A DNA stretch of 56,872 bases from Stieleria mannarensis (GTDB lineage Bacteria > Planctomycetota > Planctomycetia > Pirellulales > Pirellulaceae). Made by a program: the position numbers and the translations under genes. Numbering within the stretch: position 1 is the stretch's first letter; every line of letters begins with the position of its first letter. This document shows positions 34,607-43,404 of this stretch, in pieces. A model generated the notes under the pieces. It had not been told where the DNA came from, did no database searches, and saw nothing but the letters and a program-made list of their open reading frames with translations. The stretch spans positions 1-56,872 of the forward strand of contig NZ_JACEHH010000057.1 in assembly GCF_014154935.1 (NCBI RefSeq), read 5' to 3'.

Positions 34607-35940
34607 TGCGCGTTTTCCATGGACGTCGGATCAAAGTGACGGCGGGTCGGTCCGCTGGCGAGTTGCCGAAACAGCGTCACAAAATGCTCGATGGAATCGG
34701 TTTGCGACCGCGTTCGTTGCATGACACGTCGTGCTTGCTGGGATATCCGCCGCGCCTGTTGCAGGTTGTCGACGATCTGCTGGATGGCAAAACGCAATGT
34801 CTTGGGTTGCTTGGGATCGAACCACCACACGCAGCGGCCGGCGTCGTCGATGGTTGCATCGTTCGGGGCGTCGTCGGCAGCGGTTGGGCTAGGCCGTCGG
34901 CGCAGGATCCACGCTTGGACATCGGCCTCGGTCACTCCGAAAAATTCGCGGGCCGGCTCGGTGTCGGCCAGGATCAACGGCAATCCGGCCGCGATGGCGG
35001 TCGGGATTTGATGTTCGAACCCTTCGTCGCCGGCATGGACCATCAAATCGGCGGCGGAGAAAACGTCGTCGGCCGAGGAAAACGATCCCGGCATCGCCAT
35101 CGATTGCCGCAGCCCGTCGCTTCGGAGCTGTGCGTAGATGGTTTCCCGCAGCGGCCCGTCACCGACGATCCAGAACTGTAACCCTTGGATGTTTTGTGCC
35201 AGCGAGTACGCCGATTTGACCAGCGTCATGACACCGGAGCTGCGATCGAGTCGTTCGACGGACAGAACGACCGAACAGGAATCGGGGACAAACAGATCGC
35301 CGTTGATCCGTGCCATTGCCTGCCGCAACCGCTTGGGGCTGGACCAGCCTTGATCGGGCGCCGGGCCGACCCCGATCGGAATCCGATGCACCCGCTCTCG
35401 GTCACCGCCGTCGGCCAACCAGCGTCGATGGGCCGACGCACTACCGACAACCACGGCGGTGGCATCCCTGACCGCCGCACGACAGCGACGACCGGTCCGG
35501 CTGTGTTGGTGGTACTCCAGATCGCTGCAGCTGCCGTGGCCGGCCAGCCGCACCACCGAGGGCAGCTTGATCGCCCGGGCGGCCTCCACCGCCGCAATCG
35601 CTTCTTCACGACCGGAATCGCAATAGACGACGTCGCACGCCGTCGGGTTCGACACGATCCAATCGCGGAGGTAGCGAATGTAGCGTGACGCCGTACGGTC
35701 GCCCCGCGCCGTCCAACCGGTTCGGAACATCCGAATCGGCCGATACACCTGGCACTCGCGAAACGAAAAACGCTCGGCCCAGGACGCGGCGTGCTTGGGC
35801 GTGACGACCGACACCTGTGCGCCGGCCAGCTTGAACCCCGAGGCGAGTTCCATCAGATGGCCGGCCGAATCGAGCGAACCGTGCGGCCAAAAGTGTCGAC
35901 CGACGACCAGAACTCGGACGGGGCGTTCCAAACCATTCAC
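34603..35940 (-). CDS. Family 4 glycosyltransferase
   Basis: A 445-residue GT-B glycosyltransferase. The N-terminal part has VLVVGRHFWPHGSLDSAGHL and the donor domain shows VVLSVERLDRSSGVMTLVKS, FWIVGDGPLRETI, FSSADDVFSAADLMVHAGDE and GFEHQIPTAIAAGLPLI. These are the GT4 pattern with a slightly unusual EX7E region. It starts at GTG, overlapping the hpt stop as GTGA, and overlaps the next glycosyltransferase by four bases, so hpt and both transferases form one operon. Acceptor and sugar are unknown. Confidence 0.88.
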   Translation of the reverse strand: MNGLERPVRVLVVGRHFWPHGSLDSAGHLMELASGFKLAGAQVSVVTPKHAASWAERFSFRECQVYRPIRMFRTGWTARGDRTASRYIRYLRDWIVSNPTACDVVYCDSGREEAIAAVEAARAIKLPSVVRLAGHGSCSDLEYHQHSRTGRRCRAAVRDATAVVVGSASAHRRWLADGGDRERVHRIPIGVGPAPDQGWSSPKRLRQAMARINGDLFVPDSCSVVLSVERLDRSSGVMTLVKSAYSLAQNIQGLQFWIVGDGPLRETIYAQLRSDGLRQSMAMPGSFSSADDVFSAADLMVHAGDEGFEHQIPTAIAAGLPLILADTEPAREFFGVTEADVQAWILRRRPSPTAADDAPNDATIDDAGRCVWWFDPKQPKTLRFAIQQIVDNLQQARRISQQARRVMQRTRSQTDSIEHFVTLFRQLASGPTRRHFDPTSMENAQ

Positions 35941-36482
35941 TGTTTCGATTTGTGCTCGGTCGCTTCGATCTCGTGCGTTTCCAAGACCGCCAAGTAGGGC
36001 AGGTTGCGATACATGTCCATGTAATCCAATCCGTAGCCGACGACAAACGCATCGGGGATTTCAAAGGCGACGAAATCCGGGCGGAGCGAGACGGCATGTT
36101 GGCGATGTTTGTGCAACAGCACCGCCGTCTTGGTCGACTTGGCCCCCAGGTCTTTGATCATGCCCGACAGCCGATCGAGCGTCCGCCCGGTGTCAAAAAT
36201 GTCATCGACCAGCAGCACGTCGCGGTCTTTGACGTCGATCAGCATGTTTGCGTTGACCTCCAACTTTCCGGACTCCGTCCCCCCACGATAACTCGACGCC
36301 TGGATCACGCCAACTCGCTGCGGCATCGACAAGCGTCGGATCAAGTCGGCAAACAGGACCAGGCTGCCGGTCATCACCGCGATCACCGTCAGCGGGCGGT
36401 TTTCCCCGTAAAAACGATCGATCTCGGTCGCGAGCCGTTCGACACCGGCCTGTAACTGATTTTCATCAAGCAAAATACGCAT
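35937..36482 (-). CDS. hpt: Hypoxanthine phosphoribosyltransferase
   Basis: A 181-residue purine salvage enzyme that joins hypoxanthine or guanine to PRPP. The PRPP-binding motif DVLLVDDIFDTGRTL is intact, and the C-terminal VAFEIPDAFVVGYGLDYMD is the typical purine-contact segment. AVMTGSLVLFADLIRRL forms the PPi loop. I start at the ATG at 36482 (MRILLDENQL), because the longer frame begins with TTG and adds non-family residues. It leads a coupled operon with two glycosyltransferases, an unusual partnership. Confidence 0.93.
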   Translation of the reverse strand: MRILLDENQLQAGVERLATEIDRFYGENRPLTVIAVMTGSLVLFADLIRRLSMPQRVGVIQASSYRGGTESGKLEVNANMLIDVKDRDVLLVDDIFDTGRTLDRLSGMIKDLGAKSTKTAVLLHKHRQHAVSLRPDFVAFEIPDAFVVGYGLDYMDMYRNLPYLAVLETHEIEATEHKSKQ

Positions 36483-36733
36483 CCGTCTCGCGTCCAAATC
36501 AGACGCGCTCCCTACGGCAAACTCTCAAAGAACTGGCCAACTGGTCTCTGGCAAACTGGGCGATTTGGGGTTTCGGTGCGATTCGGTCCAGCAATTTGCG
36601 GATCAATCGCGGCAAAACGCCGATGAACGATACACCGGCGGCCGACAAATTCCCACGGGACTTGCCCTCAGGTCGGCCCGACCGCCGGCGGGAAACTTGC
36701 TCCACCCACGTGTTTTATCGACAGACCCGACGA

Positions 36734-37297
36734 ATGACCAATTCCCAACGCTTGGCTACCGTGCGAGCCCACCTGCAACACTGGTTGGCCGCCAACGTGA
36801 CGCCCTCGGCCGCGGAGACGGTGGGCGAGCCGACGTCCGAGGGAAACGAACAAATCGCGTCGCAAGACGGGGGCGAATCCGACGGCGACGCTTCCGCCCC
36901 CGCCGAACGGAGTAGCGAGGCCGACCCTACCTGCGAGGCCGACCGGGATGACGTCGATGCGGCAAAAATCGGCTCCGAATCGATTCTGATTCGCGACGGG
37001 TTCTACGCCGGGCGGACGTTCCACGCGACGGCCGGGGATCAGACCTATCGAGCGACCTGGTTCATGGAGCCCGATGAGCTGAAAATCCACGGCGCCGGCG
37101 GAGCCTTGGTGGCGTCGTTCCAAGGCGATCAAATTGGGGCGGAAATTCCGGTCGTTGAAACCACGGTCTTGGAAGAGCAAGACGATTCGCAATCGCACGA
37201 ATCCGACACGGTCAGCATCCCGATGACGGCGGCCGAACAGGAATCCGCGACCGATCTGGATTCCGACCAAGACGGTCAACTGCCCCAGGCGGCGTAA
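36734..37297 (+). CDS. Hypothetical acidic protein
   Basis: 187 residues from the ATG at 36734 (MTNSQRLATVRAHLQHWLAA). An earlier in-frame ATG at 36623 and a TTG at 36596 exist but add Arg/Pro-rich residues. The N-terminal helix is followed by a long acidic low-complexity stretch, then a compact domain (ESILIRDGFYAGRTFHATAG, YRATWFMEPDELKIHGAGG) and a second acidic tail. Family is unknown. The opposite-strand frame over the same bases is rejected as a shadow. The 261 bases after its stop hold no supported gene. Confidence 0.6.
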   Translation: MTNSQRLATVRAHLQHWLAANVTPSAAETVGEPTSEGNEQIASQDGGESDGDASAPAERSSEADPTCEADRDDVDAAKIGSESILIRDGFYAGRTFHATAGDQTYRATWFMEPDELKIHGAGGALVASFQGDQIGAEIPVVETTVLEEQDDSQSHESDTVSIPMTAAEQESATDLDSDQDGQLPQAA

Positions 37298-37558
37298 GCA
37301 CAGCGGCTGCACGTGTCACGATCTTCTTCCGCGTCTGCCCAAAGCAAGCGTCGTTGGCAGTCACACAAATGCCGCGATTGCTATCGCGAACCCCGCCATA
37401 TCAATGGCCGGGGGGGCGAAGATTTTGGAGGTAACGAAACTCCCCGCGAGCGCGTCGGTGGGCTTGCGTGTCAAAGCCGCACTAAACGGCAAGGGAAGCA
37501 AGTGCGGTTGTTACTTGCTCAAGGCGCGAGTGGCGCCTGACGGGGCGAGTTTTCGAAT

Positions 37559-38302
37559 TCAAAAAGCGTGTTTGATCCCCCGCCAACCCGAATTCGCGAT
37601 CACAACGGGACCTCTCACGGTTCCGTTGGGGAGTGATTCAAAAAAGTGCAACTGTCCATTCTGTGTGATCGTGTAAATGCCGTTGCCTGCCGCGAAGACA
37701 TGCTGAAGTCCTGACCATCCAGAGGAAGCGATTAGTGTTGGGCCGGCTCCCACAAGTGACCCATCAACGCGACGATTGAAAAAGTGCAATTGGCCATTCG
37801 ATGTGATTGTGTAGATGCCGTTGTCTGTACCGAAGGATTTATCGAGCCCTTTCCAACCCGATGGAGCGACTACTTTAGGACTCCCTGCAATACGGCCATC
37901 CTGAAGACACTCAAAAAAGTGGAGCTCACCGCTCCCGGTAATTGTGTAGAACCCGCTGCCAGCTCCAAATGCATGCTCAAGTCCTTGCCAACCGGAGGAC
38001 GCAATCGTCTTGTGGTCTTGTGAAATCCGGCCGTTGGGGAAACGTTCGAAGTAGTGCAGTGCTCCATCTCGGGTGATTGTGTAAATCCCATCACCTGCCG
38101 CGAATGCTTTGCTTAGCCCCTTCCAACCCGAGGAAGCGACCAGTTGATGACTGTTTGCAATGCGCCCCTCCGCAAAGCACCTAAAGAAATGCAATTGTCC
38201 GCCGACTGTGACCGAGAAAATGCCATTGTCCGCAGCGCATGCACTGAGTGGGTTCAGACATCCACCTACGAGGACTATCGCCACTTTCAACATTGTGCCC
38301 AT
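37559..38302 (-). CDS. Secreted tachylectin-like five-bladed beta-propeller protein
   Basis: A 247-residue protein with an N-terminal export signal (MLKVAIVLVGGCLNPLSACA). Both VGGC and LSAC could serve as lipoboxes, so it may be a lipoprotein. The mature part is five tandem repeats of about 45 residues with the pattern GIYTIT-x-x-GQLHFF ... NGRI ... IASSGWKGLxHxFAAG. Repeat number, length and the SGW-x-x-L signature resemble tachylectin-2, a five-bladed propeller that binds N-acetylglucosamine/galactosamine. A carbohydrate-binding surface role is therefore plausible but untested. Local GC content is clearly lower than in the neighbours, hinting at horizontal acquisition. Confidence 0.8.
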   Translation of the reverse strand: MGTMLKVAIVLVGGCLNPLSACAADNGIFSVTVGGQLHFFRCFAEGRIANSHQLVASSGWKGLSKAFAAGDGIYTITRDGALHYFERFPNGRISQDHKTIASSGWQGLEHAFGAGSGFYTITGSGELHFFECLQDGRIAGSPKVVAPSGWKGLDKSFGTDNGIYTITSNGQLHFFNRRVDGSLVGAGPTLIASSGWSGLQHVFAAGNGIYTITQNGQLHFFESLPNGTVRGPVVIANSGWRGIKHAF

Positions 38303-38996
38303 TTCTGTCTCCCTGAGTTTGTGGTCTGGCCTTCAACGAGCGACTGAATCTCATGGTCGTTATTGGACGTTGCACAATGACAACTCCCTGCCGAAATACC
38401 GTGTAAGCAGCATTGGGCTCACGTCCTGAGATGCACGTTTCCATGAGCATTCAGATCATTGTTCACAATAGGCCCTGCAGAGCTATCGCGAAACCCTCTT
38501 CAGGTGGTGTTTGTCTCTTTCTCTTTTCCCCCTCATTTTATTAGCTCTCGTTCCTAGGCTTTTTTTCCAATCCCCGCATCGAGCGGATGAAGCTTTTCAA
38601 GGGGCAGTGTTCGGAGCGATAGACATAAGTGCATCGGCACTGCTATTGCGTGAGCTGACGGCTGAGGACGCGTCGTCAATGCTCCGAACGACAGACGCAG
38701 GTCGGATGTGAAGAATAGGGTCAACGCATTACTCAGCAGTCGGCAGGTTGGCGTTGATCCAAACGTATTTGGGGAGGCGTGGATATGAAGGTCGTCGGTC
38801 GGGCTGGATCGCTGAGGTCATTGAGACCAGAGGTGGCAGAATGATGGGGGAAGCAAATGCGAGGCGTTTGCGATGATTTTCGAGCCCATCGGCTGGACTT
38901 CACGCGAGGCCGATGACGATGTAGACTGCTCGCCTCCGCCGCAGCGGTGAACGAGCCGGTGGCGGTGATTCCGCGAGGAATCAACTCGTTGATGCC
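38303..38996. other. Low-GC intergenic region, no supported gene
   Basis: About 700 bases between the tachylectin-like gene and the tRNA. Base composition is lower in GC than elsewhere (around 38340-38580 especially). A 66-codon plus-strand frame at 38511-38711 begins with a hydrophobic stretch but has no convincing start or ribosome site. The promoters of the flanking genes presumably lie here. Confidence 0.5.
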
Positions 38997-39081
38997 GGAT
39001 GGGTGGCCGAGTGGTCGAAGGCACTGGTCTTGAAAACCAGCGTAGGGCAACCTACCGTGGGTTCGAATCCCACCCCATCCG
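38997..39081 (+). tRNA. tRNA-Ser (anticodon TGA)
   Basis: 85 bases folding as a class II tRNA. Acceptor stem GGATGGG/CCCATCC (38997-39003 with 39074-39080), discriminator G at 39081, no encoded CCA. Anticodon stem CTGGT/ACCAG (39024-39028, 39036-39040) with loop CTTGAAA, anticodon TGA at 39031-39033. The long variable arm (GTAGG...CCTAC) is the serine hallmark, and the T loop GTTCGAATCC is standard. It decodes UCA. Confidence 0.95.
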
Positions 39082-39191
39082 CTCTTCTTTCCGCACCGAC
39101 CCAACTCCGATTCGGCGTCGTTGTTTGCGGAACCGTCCGGATCAGGGCGGTTGCGTTTGGTTTCGCCGCAGCTTGGTCTTCAGGTTCGTGT

Positions 39192-39229
39192 CGTAGCGGA
39201 AGCCGCCAAGGCTTTCGGCCCTTGGCGGC
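39192..39229. repeat. GTAGCGGAA-GCCGCCAAGG palindromic repeat
   Basis: CGTAGCGGAAGCCGCCAAGG followed by a hairpin whose arms GCCGCCAAG (39202-39210) and CTTGGCGGC (39221-39229) pair perfectly. The same family forms the tandem array at 6001-6118 and the degenerate copy at 58-82. It lies in the 538-base gap between the tRNA and the next gene, which contains no supported coding sequence. Confidence 0.8.
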
Positions 39230-39262
39230 CTGTTGATTCAATCAGCCTTTCGATCACAAACT

Positions 39263-39337
39263 GAGCCGTCGACGCTAGCCTCGGGCCTTACACGTCTCGA
39301 AGGCCAATCCAAGGCCCGCGGCTAGCGCCGTCGGCTC
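39263..39337. repeat. Inverted repeat with 27-bp arms (GAGCCG-GCTAGCC family)
   Basis: Arms at 39263-39289 and 39311-39337 match 24 of 27 positions, both containing CGCTAGCC or its complement and GGGCCTT/AAGGCCC, around a 21-base loop. The structure would form a strong hairpin. It is about 30 bases from the GTAGCGGAA-type repeat, so two palindrome families are clustered downstream of the tRNA. Confidence 0.85.
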
Positions 39338-39619
39338 ATCGAGTAGGTGGCATTGGGCGCGATCCTAAGGGCCCCGGTGCGTTTTTTTGGTGCTTCAGCC
39401 CCGTACGCTCGCGCGTTCGCGGCTCATCCCACGTCTGATCAGATTAGATCAATCGTCCGTTGACGAGTTCGGCTACCTGAACGCCCGACGACGGCGGATT
39501 GGTCGACACGGCGGCACGCCAGACGGTTTTTCGAGCTAGGTTCCTTGTGACTCCGAAGCCTGTGCCCCAAGGCCTCGATCGATCTGCCCGTCTGGTTCCG
39601 CTGCCGGTGAACGCCTCCG

Positions 39620-41224
39620 ATGAGCTACAACCCCTACAATTCGTCCACGCCGCCACGTCCCTTTCGGATCGTTTTCGGCTTCGTGATCGCCGTCGCCGGG
39701 TTGATCGGCGGCATGACCGGTGCCGTCCACGAATTTCACAAGGCGTCGGTCATGCAGGGGGAACCGGTCGAAATGGACTGGCAGACCCTGGTCGATGAAG
39801 GCTATGGGGACAACCCGCACATTCGACTGGTCAATGTCACGGTCATCGATCCCTACGTCGACATGGACGAACTGCTGGAGGACGAAGACCTGGATGCGTT
39901 GATGGATGACCCGTTGGTTCGCAGCCACGTGCATCCTGACATCGGGCCGGCCAACGTCGTCCCGATCGGCAGCGACGAATTCGAGGTCGAGTCGCGGGTT
40001 TTCATCGCCCAGGGCGAACATTTTTTGGACGAAGCGTTTCGCCAAGTCGACGAGACCAACTCGGTGACCGGGATGGTCAGCACTTATGGCGTGGCCCAGA
40101 TGGTCGCCGATTTCGTGTCCTTCTGCACCGGGAATGAGGTCCAAGGGCCTCCCGAGGACGATGACGTTTACTACACCATCGTTCCGATCGACGGGACACC
40201 GGACCTGGGATTCGCCCGCAACCTGTTCTTGACCGCCGGATTCGCCTTGGCGCTCGGCTTGATCCTGTGCGGCAGTGGCGGCCCCGGCATCTGGTGTTGC
40301 TGGTACGCGCCCCTGCCTTCGGTGCTCAGCCTGATCGGATACCCGATGCGTTACGGGCGCGGATCCTGGTCAACGCGCATCACCTACATCGCCGGCGGAG
40401 CGATGCTGATGGGATATGGATTCTACTTGCTGGTTCCGATGGGCAACTTCGGCTCGACCGATGGCAACCCGATCTTCCACGCCTTCGGGTTTGCAGCACT
40501 CTTCGTCGGACTCGGAGGCATCCTGGCGGTGCCGTTCCAAATCACCACGCGAGCACTCTGCGTGAGTGTCGAAGTGCAGCCGAAAAAGAAACCTGTACGC
40601 ATGTCTTGGAACCAAGCCTGTTCGATGGAACCGGTGATCCAGGAAGTGGAGTACACCGACCCGCCACTGGTGCCCTCGGGAGCCTTGCCGCTGAGCGGCG
40701 AGTTGAAACAGAAAGCCGAGGCGCTCGCCGCAGCGGGGTTCAACGAGGCCGATCCGTTGCAATGGCAGCGTGAGACCGGGATTGCGGCGGCGGCGATTCA
40801 GCTGGGCTGTCAAAGCATGGTGGTGACGGATCTGGAATACAATAACGACGCGGATCTCGTCGAGTGCGGCTTGATCAGCGTGCTCGGAACGGGGCTTCCG
40901 ATCATCACCGTTTCGGCCAATTCCAGCGTCAAACAAAACCGCCCCTCGGCGAAATGTCTGTTCCAGCGTGCGTCAACGAGTGATCCGACGGAAATGCTGG
41001 CCGAACATTTGGAAGTCACCGTCCAGGAAGCAGAACAGCGTGACACGATCGTCGTCGAATTTGACGAGAGTGAAACACACGACGTGGTGCGTCTGGCCCG
41101 ACGGGTGCTCGCCGAGATTCAAGGCACGATGGACGGCCAGATCGTCAACGTCGGCCCCATGCGTTACGGACGTTTCCACTACCCGCCCGCCCCGGTGCCC
41201 GAGTTTGTCGCGGCGTCTTGCTAG
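39620..41224 (+). CDS. Multi-pass membrane protein of unknown function
   Basis: A 534-residue protein. One transmembrane helix near the N-terminus (~17-35) precedes an acidic extracytoplasmic segment (~40-190, with IDPYVDMDELLEDEDLDALM). A cluster of three to four helices at ~198-305 follows (FARNLFLTAGFALALGLILCG, YIAGGAMLMGYGFYLLVPM, AFGFAALFVGLGGILAVPF). The C-terminal ~215 residues are soluble, with CLFQRASTSDPTEMLAEHLE and VRLARRVLAEIQGTMDGQ. No family is recognised. The ATG is clear and amino acid use is normal. Imperfect 29-base inverted sequences flank the gene at 39442-39470 and 41235-41263. Confidence 0.8.
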   Translation: MSYNPYNSSTPPRPFRIVFGFVIAVAGLIGGMTGAVHEFHKASVMQGEPVEMDWQTLVDEGYGDNPHIRLVNVTVIDPYVDMDELLEDEDLDALMDDPLVRSHVHPDIGPANVVPIGSDEFEVESRVFIAQGEHFLDEAFRQVDETNSVTGMVSTYGVAQMVADFVSFCTGNEVQGPPEDDDVYYTIVPIDGTPDLGFARNLFLTAGFALALGLILCGSGGPGIWCCWYAPLPSVLSLIGYPMRYGRGSWSTRITYIAGGAMLMGYGFYLLVPMGNFGSTDGNPIFHAFGFAALFVGLGGILAVPFQITTRALCVSVEVQPKKKPVRMSWNQACSMEPVIQEVEYTDPPLVPSGALPLSGELKQKAEALAAAGFNEADPLQWQRETGIAAAAIQLGCQSMVVTDLEYNNDADLVECGLISVLGTGLPIITVSANSSVKQNRPSAKCLFQRASTSDPTEMLAEHLEVTVQEAEQRDTIVVEFDESETHDVVRLARRVLAEIQGTMDGQIVNVGPMRYGRFHYPPAPVPEFVAASC

Positions 41225-41356
41225 CTCCGTCGTGGAACACGCCAACGGATTGTTGATTTGATCGAAACGAACCCTCGAACGACGATCCGACGGGCACTCG
41301 CACCGATTTTGTGGCGTCGGGCTTGTCGCGTCATCAACCGGAGTGTCGCAGAGCTG

Positions 41357-42442
41357 TTACGCAACCTTGCGCAGACGACTGGGCGCTTCGATGCGTTGTC
41401 GAACGCTGGCCAACGGGCCGATCTCTGACGGGCCCGCTTCGGCGTACCAAGCCCTCTGGGCGATCGAATCGAGAATCCGCTCGGCGATCGTCACCGCACG
41501 GGCGCCGGCCAATCCGCTGACCGTCGGCGAGATGCCGGATTGGATGCTGATCACGAAGTCGTGCAGTTCATCCAGGATGGCGTTCCGCGGTTCGAGCTGT
41601 TTGGTTTCCAGCTGCAGATGGTCGGTGAACAATTCGTCGGCGTATCCGAGCGGATTGTCGGTGGCCTGGTCCAGGTCGAACGCGCGGTCGACCAGCGATT
41701 CGCTGGGACGAACCGCGTGCAGTGCGGGGCCGGAGAAATCGATTTCGGCGAATCCGCCGCATCCATACACTTGCATCTGTCGCGCCGGTGCGGGGCTGAC
41801 CCGCGACGCTTTGAGGTTTGCGACCAGTCCGCAGGCGAATTCCAATCGGGCTTCGGCCAGATCTTCGTGGTCGCTGACGACCGCCAGTCCGCTGGCCGAG
41901 ATGTCGGCGACGGCGGCATCGGTCATCGCACAAACCAGGTCGATGTCGTGGATCATCAGGTCCATCACCACGCCGACGTCCAAGCAACGACCGGGGAACC
42001 GCGAGGCACGGACGGCTTCGACGTACTTCACATCGACGCCGATATCGCCCAGTGCGGTGAAGGCCGGGTTGAATCGTTCCACATGTCCGACTTGCAGTGT
42101 CAGTCGTCGCGAGGCGGCCAGCATCGCCAGTTTGTCGGCGTCGGCGGCGGTGGTCGCCAGTGGTTTTTCGACCAGCAAGTGCTTGCCCGCTTTCAACAGC
42201 GTCGTCGCGATCTCGGCGTGCGCATCGGTCGGCGCGGCGATCACGGCGGCATCGATTTGGTCGATGCAGTCGCGGTAATCGGCAAACGTGGGGACGTCGA
42301 ACAGTTTGGCCGCGTTTTCCCGGGCGGCTTCGATCGGATCGCTGATCGCGACCAATTCAGCCCCATCGACGCTGGCGAGAAGTTTGGAATGAATTCGGCC
42401 CAGGTGGCCGGCACCGATGACGGCGACGCGCAAACGACTCAT
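41357..42442 (-). CDS. Gfo/Idh/MocA-family NAD(P)-dependent sugar dehydrogenase coupled to lpxA
   Basis: 361 residues from the ATG at 42442, which overlaps the lpxA stop as ATGA; the frame extends 22 codons further upstream into lpxA and is not used. The Rossmann motif VAVIGAGHLGRIHSKLL opens the protein, and HLLVEKPLA is the conserved EKP block at ~95. DLMIHDIDLVCAM carries the usual catalytic-face Asp and His. The C-terminal half is the alpha/beta domain of the family. Translational coupling to lpxA points to a lipid A-related UDP-sugar substrate. In Acidithiobacillus, GnnA of this family oxidises UDP-GlcNAc at C3 and is encoded next to lpxA. Equivalence to GnnA is inference. Confidence 0.88.
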   Translation of the reverse strand: MSRLRVAVIGAGHLGRIHSKLLASVDGAELVAISDPIEAARENAAKLFDVPTFADYRDCIDQIDAAVIAAPTDAHAEIATTLLKAGKHLLVEKPLATTAADADKLAMLAASRRLTLQVGHVERFNPAFTALGDIGVDVKYVEAVRASRFPGRCLDVGVVMDLMIHDIDLVCAMTDAAVADISASGLAVVSDHEDLAEARLEFACGLVANLKASRVSPAPARQMQVYGCGGFAEIDFSGPALHAVRPSESLVDRAFDLDQATDNPLGYADELFTDHLQLETKQLEPRNAILDELHDFVISIQSGISPTVSGLAGARAVTIAERILDSIAQRAWYAEAGPSEIGPLASVRQRIEAPSRLRKVA

Positions 42443-43251
42443 GCTGCTTTCTTGCTCCGTTGGTCTTGACCGCGTCCGTGACGTCCGCTGCACGAACGAT
42501 CGACACAATCAAAAAGGTGTTTGATGACGGGACGAATCGGGCCTTGGGAGTAGACGATTTCGCGCGCCTTGTCGATCCCGACGCGGGCCCGGTACAACAA
42601 CTTGAACGCTTGCGTCAGCACCGCGATGTCTTCGGCGGTGTACCCGTGGCGTTTCAATCCGATCGTGTTGACGGCGCGGGGTTTGGTCGGTTGGCCGTCG
42701 ACGATGGTGTAGGGCGGCACATCGTGCAACACACGGCTCATCGCGCTGACAAAGCTCAGCTGGCCGACGCTGGCGAAGTGTGACACGCCGACGCCGCCGG
42801 CGATCGTGACGTCGTTTCCGACCCGCACGTGACCGCCCAGCATGCCGTTGTTGGCGATCACGATTCGGTCGCCGACTTTGCAGTCGTGTGCGACGTGTGT
42901 CCCGGCCATGAAATAATTGTCGTGCCCGATCTCGGTCACGCCGTCTTCCTTTTCCGTTGCCCGATTGACGGTGCAGTGTTCGCGGAAAACGTTGTTGTCG
43001 CCGATGACCACTTTCGTCGGCGTGTCTTTGTAGCTGGTGTCTTGCGGATGGCCGCCGATCACCGTGCCTTGAAAGATGTGGTTGTCTTCACCGATCGTCG
43101 AGTGGCCGGTGATGACGACGTGTTCTTCGATGAGCGTTCGGTCACCGATTTTTGCATGCGGCCCGATCACAGAAAAATGGCCGATTCGAACGCCGTTTCC
43201 AAGTTGAGCCCGCGGATCAACAACGGCTGTTTGAGCGATGACAACACTCAT
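42439..43251 (-). CDS. lpxA: Acyl-ACP:UDP-N-acetylglucosamine O-acyltransferase LpxA
   Basis: A 270-residue left-handed beta-helix acyltransferase that starts lipid A synthesis by acylating the 3-position of UDP-GlcNAc. Hexapeptide repeats run over residues ~5-190. The catalytic His is retained at 122 in the block THVAHDCKVGDRIVIANN (equivalent of E. coli His125). The C-terminal helical part (GLKRHGYTAEDIAVLTQAFK) is typical. The last ~20 residues are basic and unusual (SCSGRHGRGQDQRSKKAA). It is coupled to the dehydrogenase downstream by ATGA and lies 153 bases after lpxC. Confidence 0.95.
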   Translation of the reverse strand: MSVVIAQTAVVDPRAQLGNGVRIGHFSVIGPHAKIGDRTLIEEHVVITGHSTIGEDNHIFQGTVIGGHPQDTSYKDTPTKVVIGDNNVFREHCTVNRATEKEDGVTEIGHDNYFMAGTHVAHDCKVGDRIVIANNGMLGGHVRVGNDVTIAGGVGVSHFASVGQLSFVSAMSRVLHDVPPYTIVDGQPTKPRAVNTIGLKRHGYTAEDIAVLTQAFKLLYRARVGIDKAREIVYSQGPIRPVIKHLFDCVDRSCSGRHGRGQDQRSKKAA

Positions 43252-43404
43252 GGCAAACCAATCTGGATAATTGACAGAGGAAGTTGCGATCTGAAAGCGA
43301 GATCAAATCGCGGATGATTTGGAACGTAGCAATTTGCAGTCTTTTGGATCGAGAGGAATCGGGCTGTTTTTTCGTCCACCGGCGGAAAGTTTTTCCGCGC
43401 CGAT

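Noticed and set aside
36668..37312. 214-codon minus-strand frame
   Set aside because: Arg/Gly-rich shadow of the acidic hypothetical gene on the plus strand, which has the more protein-like sequence.
37404..37676. 90-codon plus-strand frame with several cysteines
   Set aside because: Its 3' part is antisense to the tachylectin-like gene, whose five repeats are unambiguous; the start lacks a convincing ribosome site.
38511..38711. 66-codon plus-strand frame with hydrophobic start
   Set aside because: No credible start or ribosome site, no family, and it lies in low-GC DNA where such frames are expected by chance.
38733..39104. 123-codon minus-strand frame over the tRNA
   Set aside because: It crosses the whole tRNA-Ser gene, whose cloverleaf is complete; coding there is not credible.
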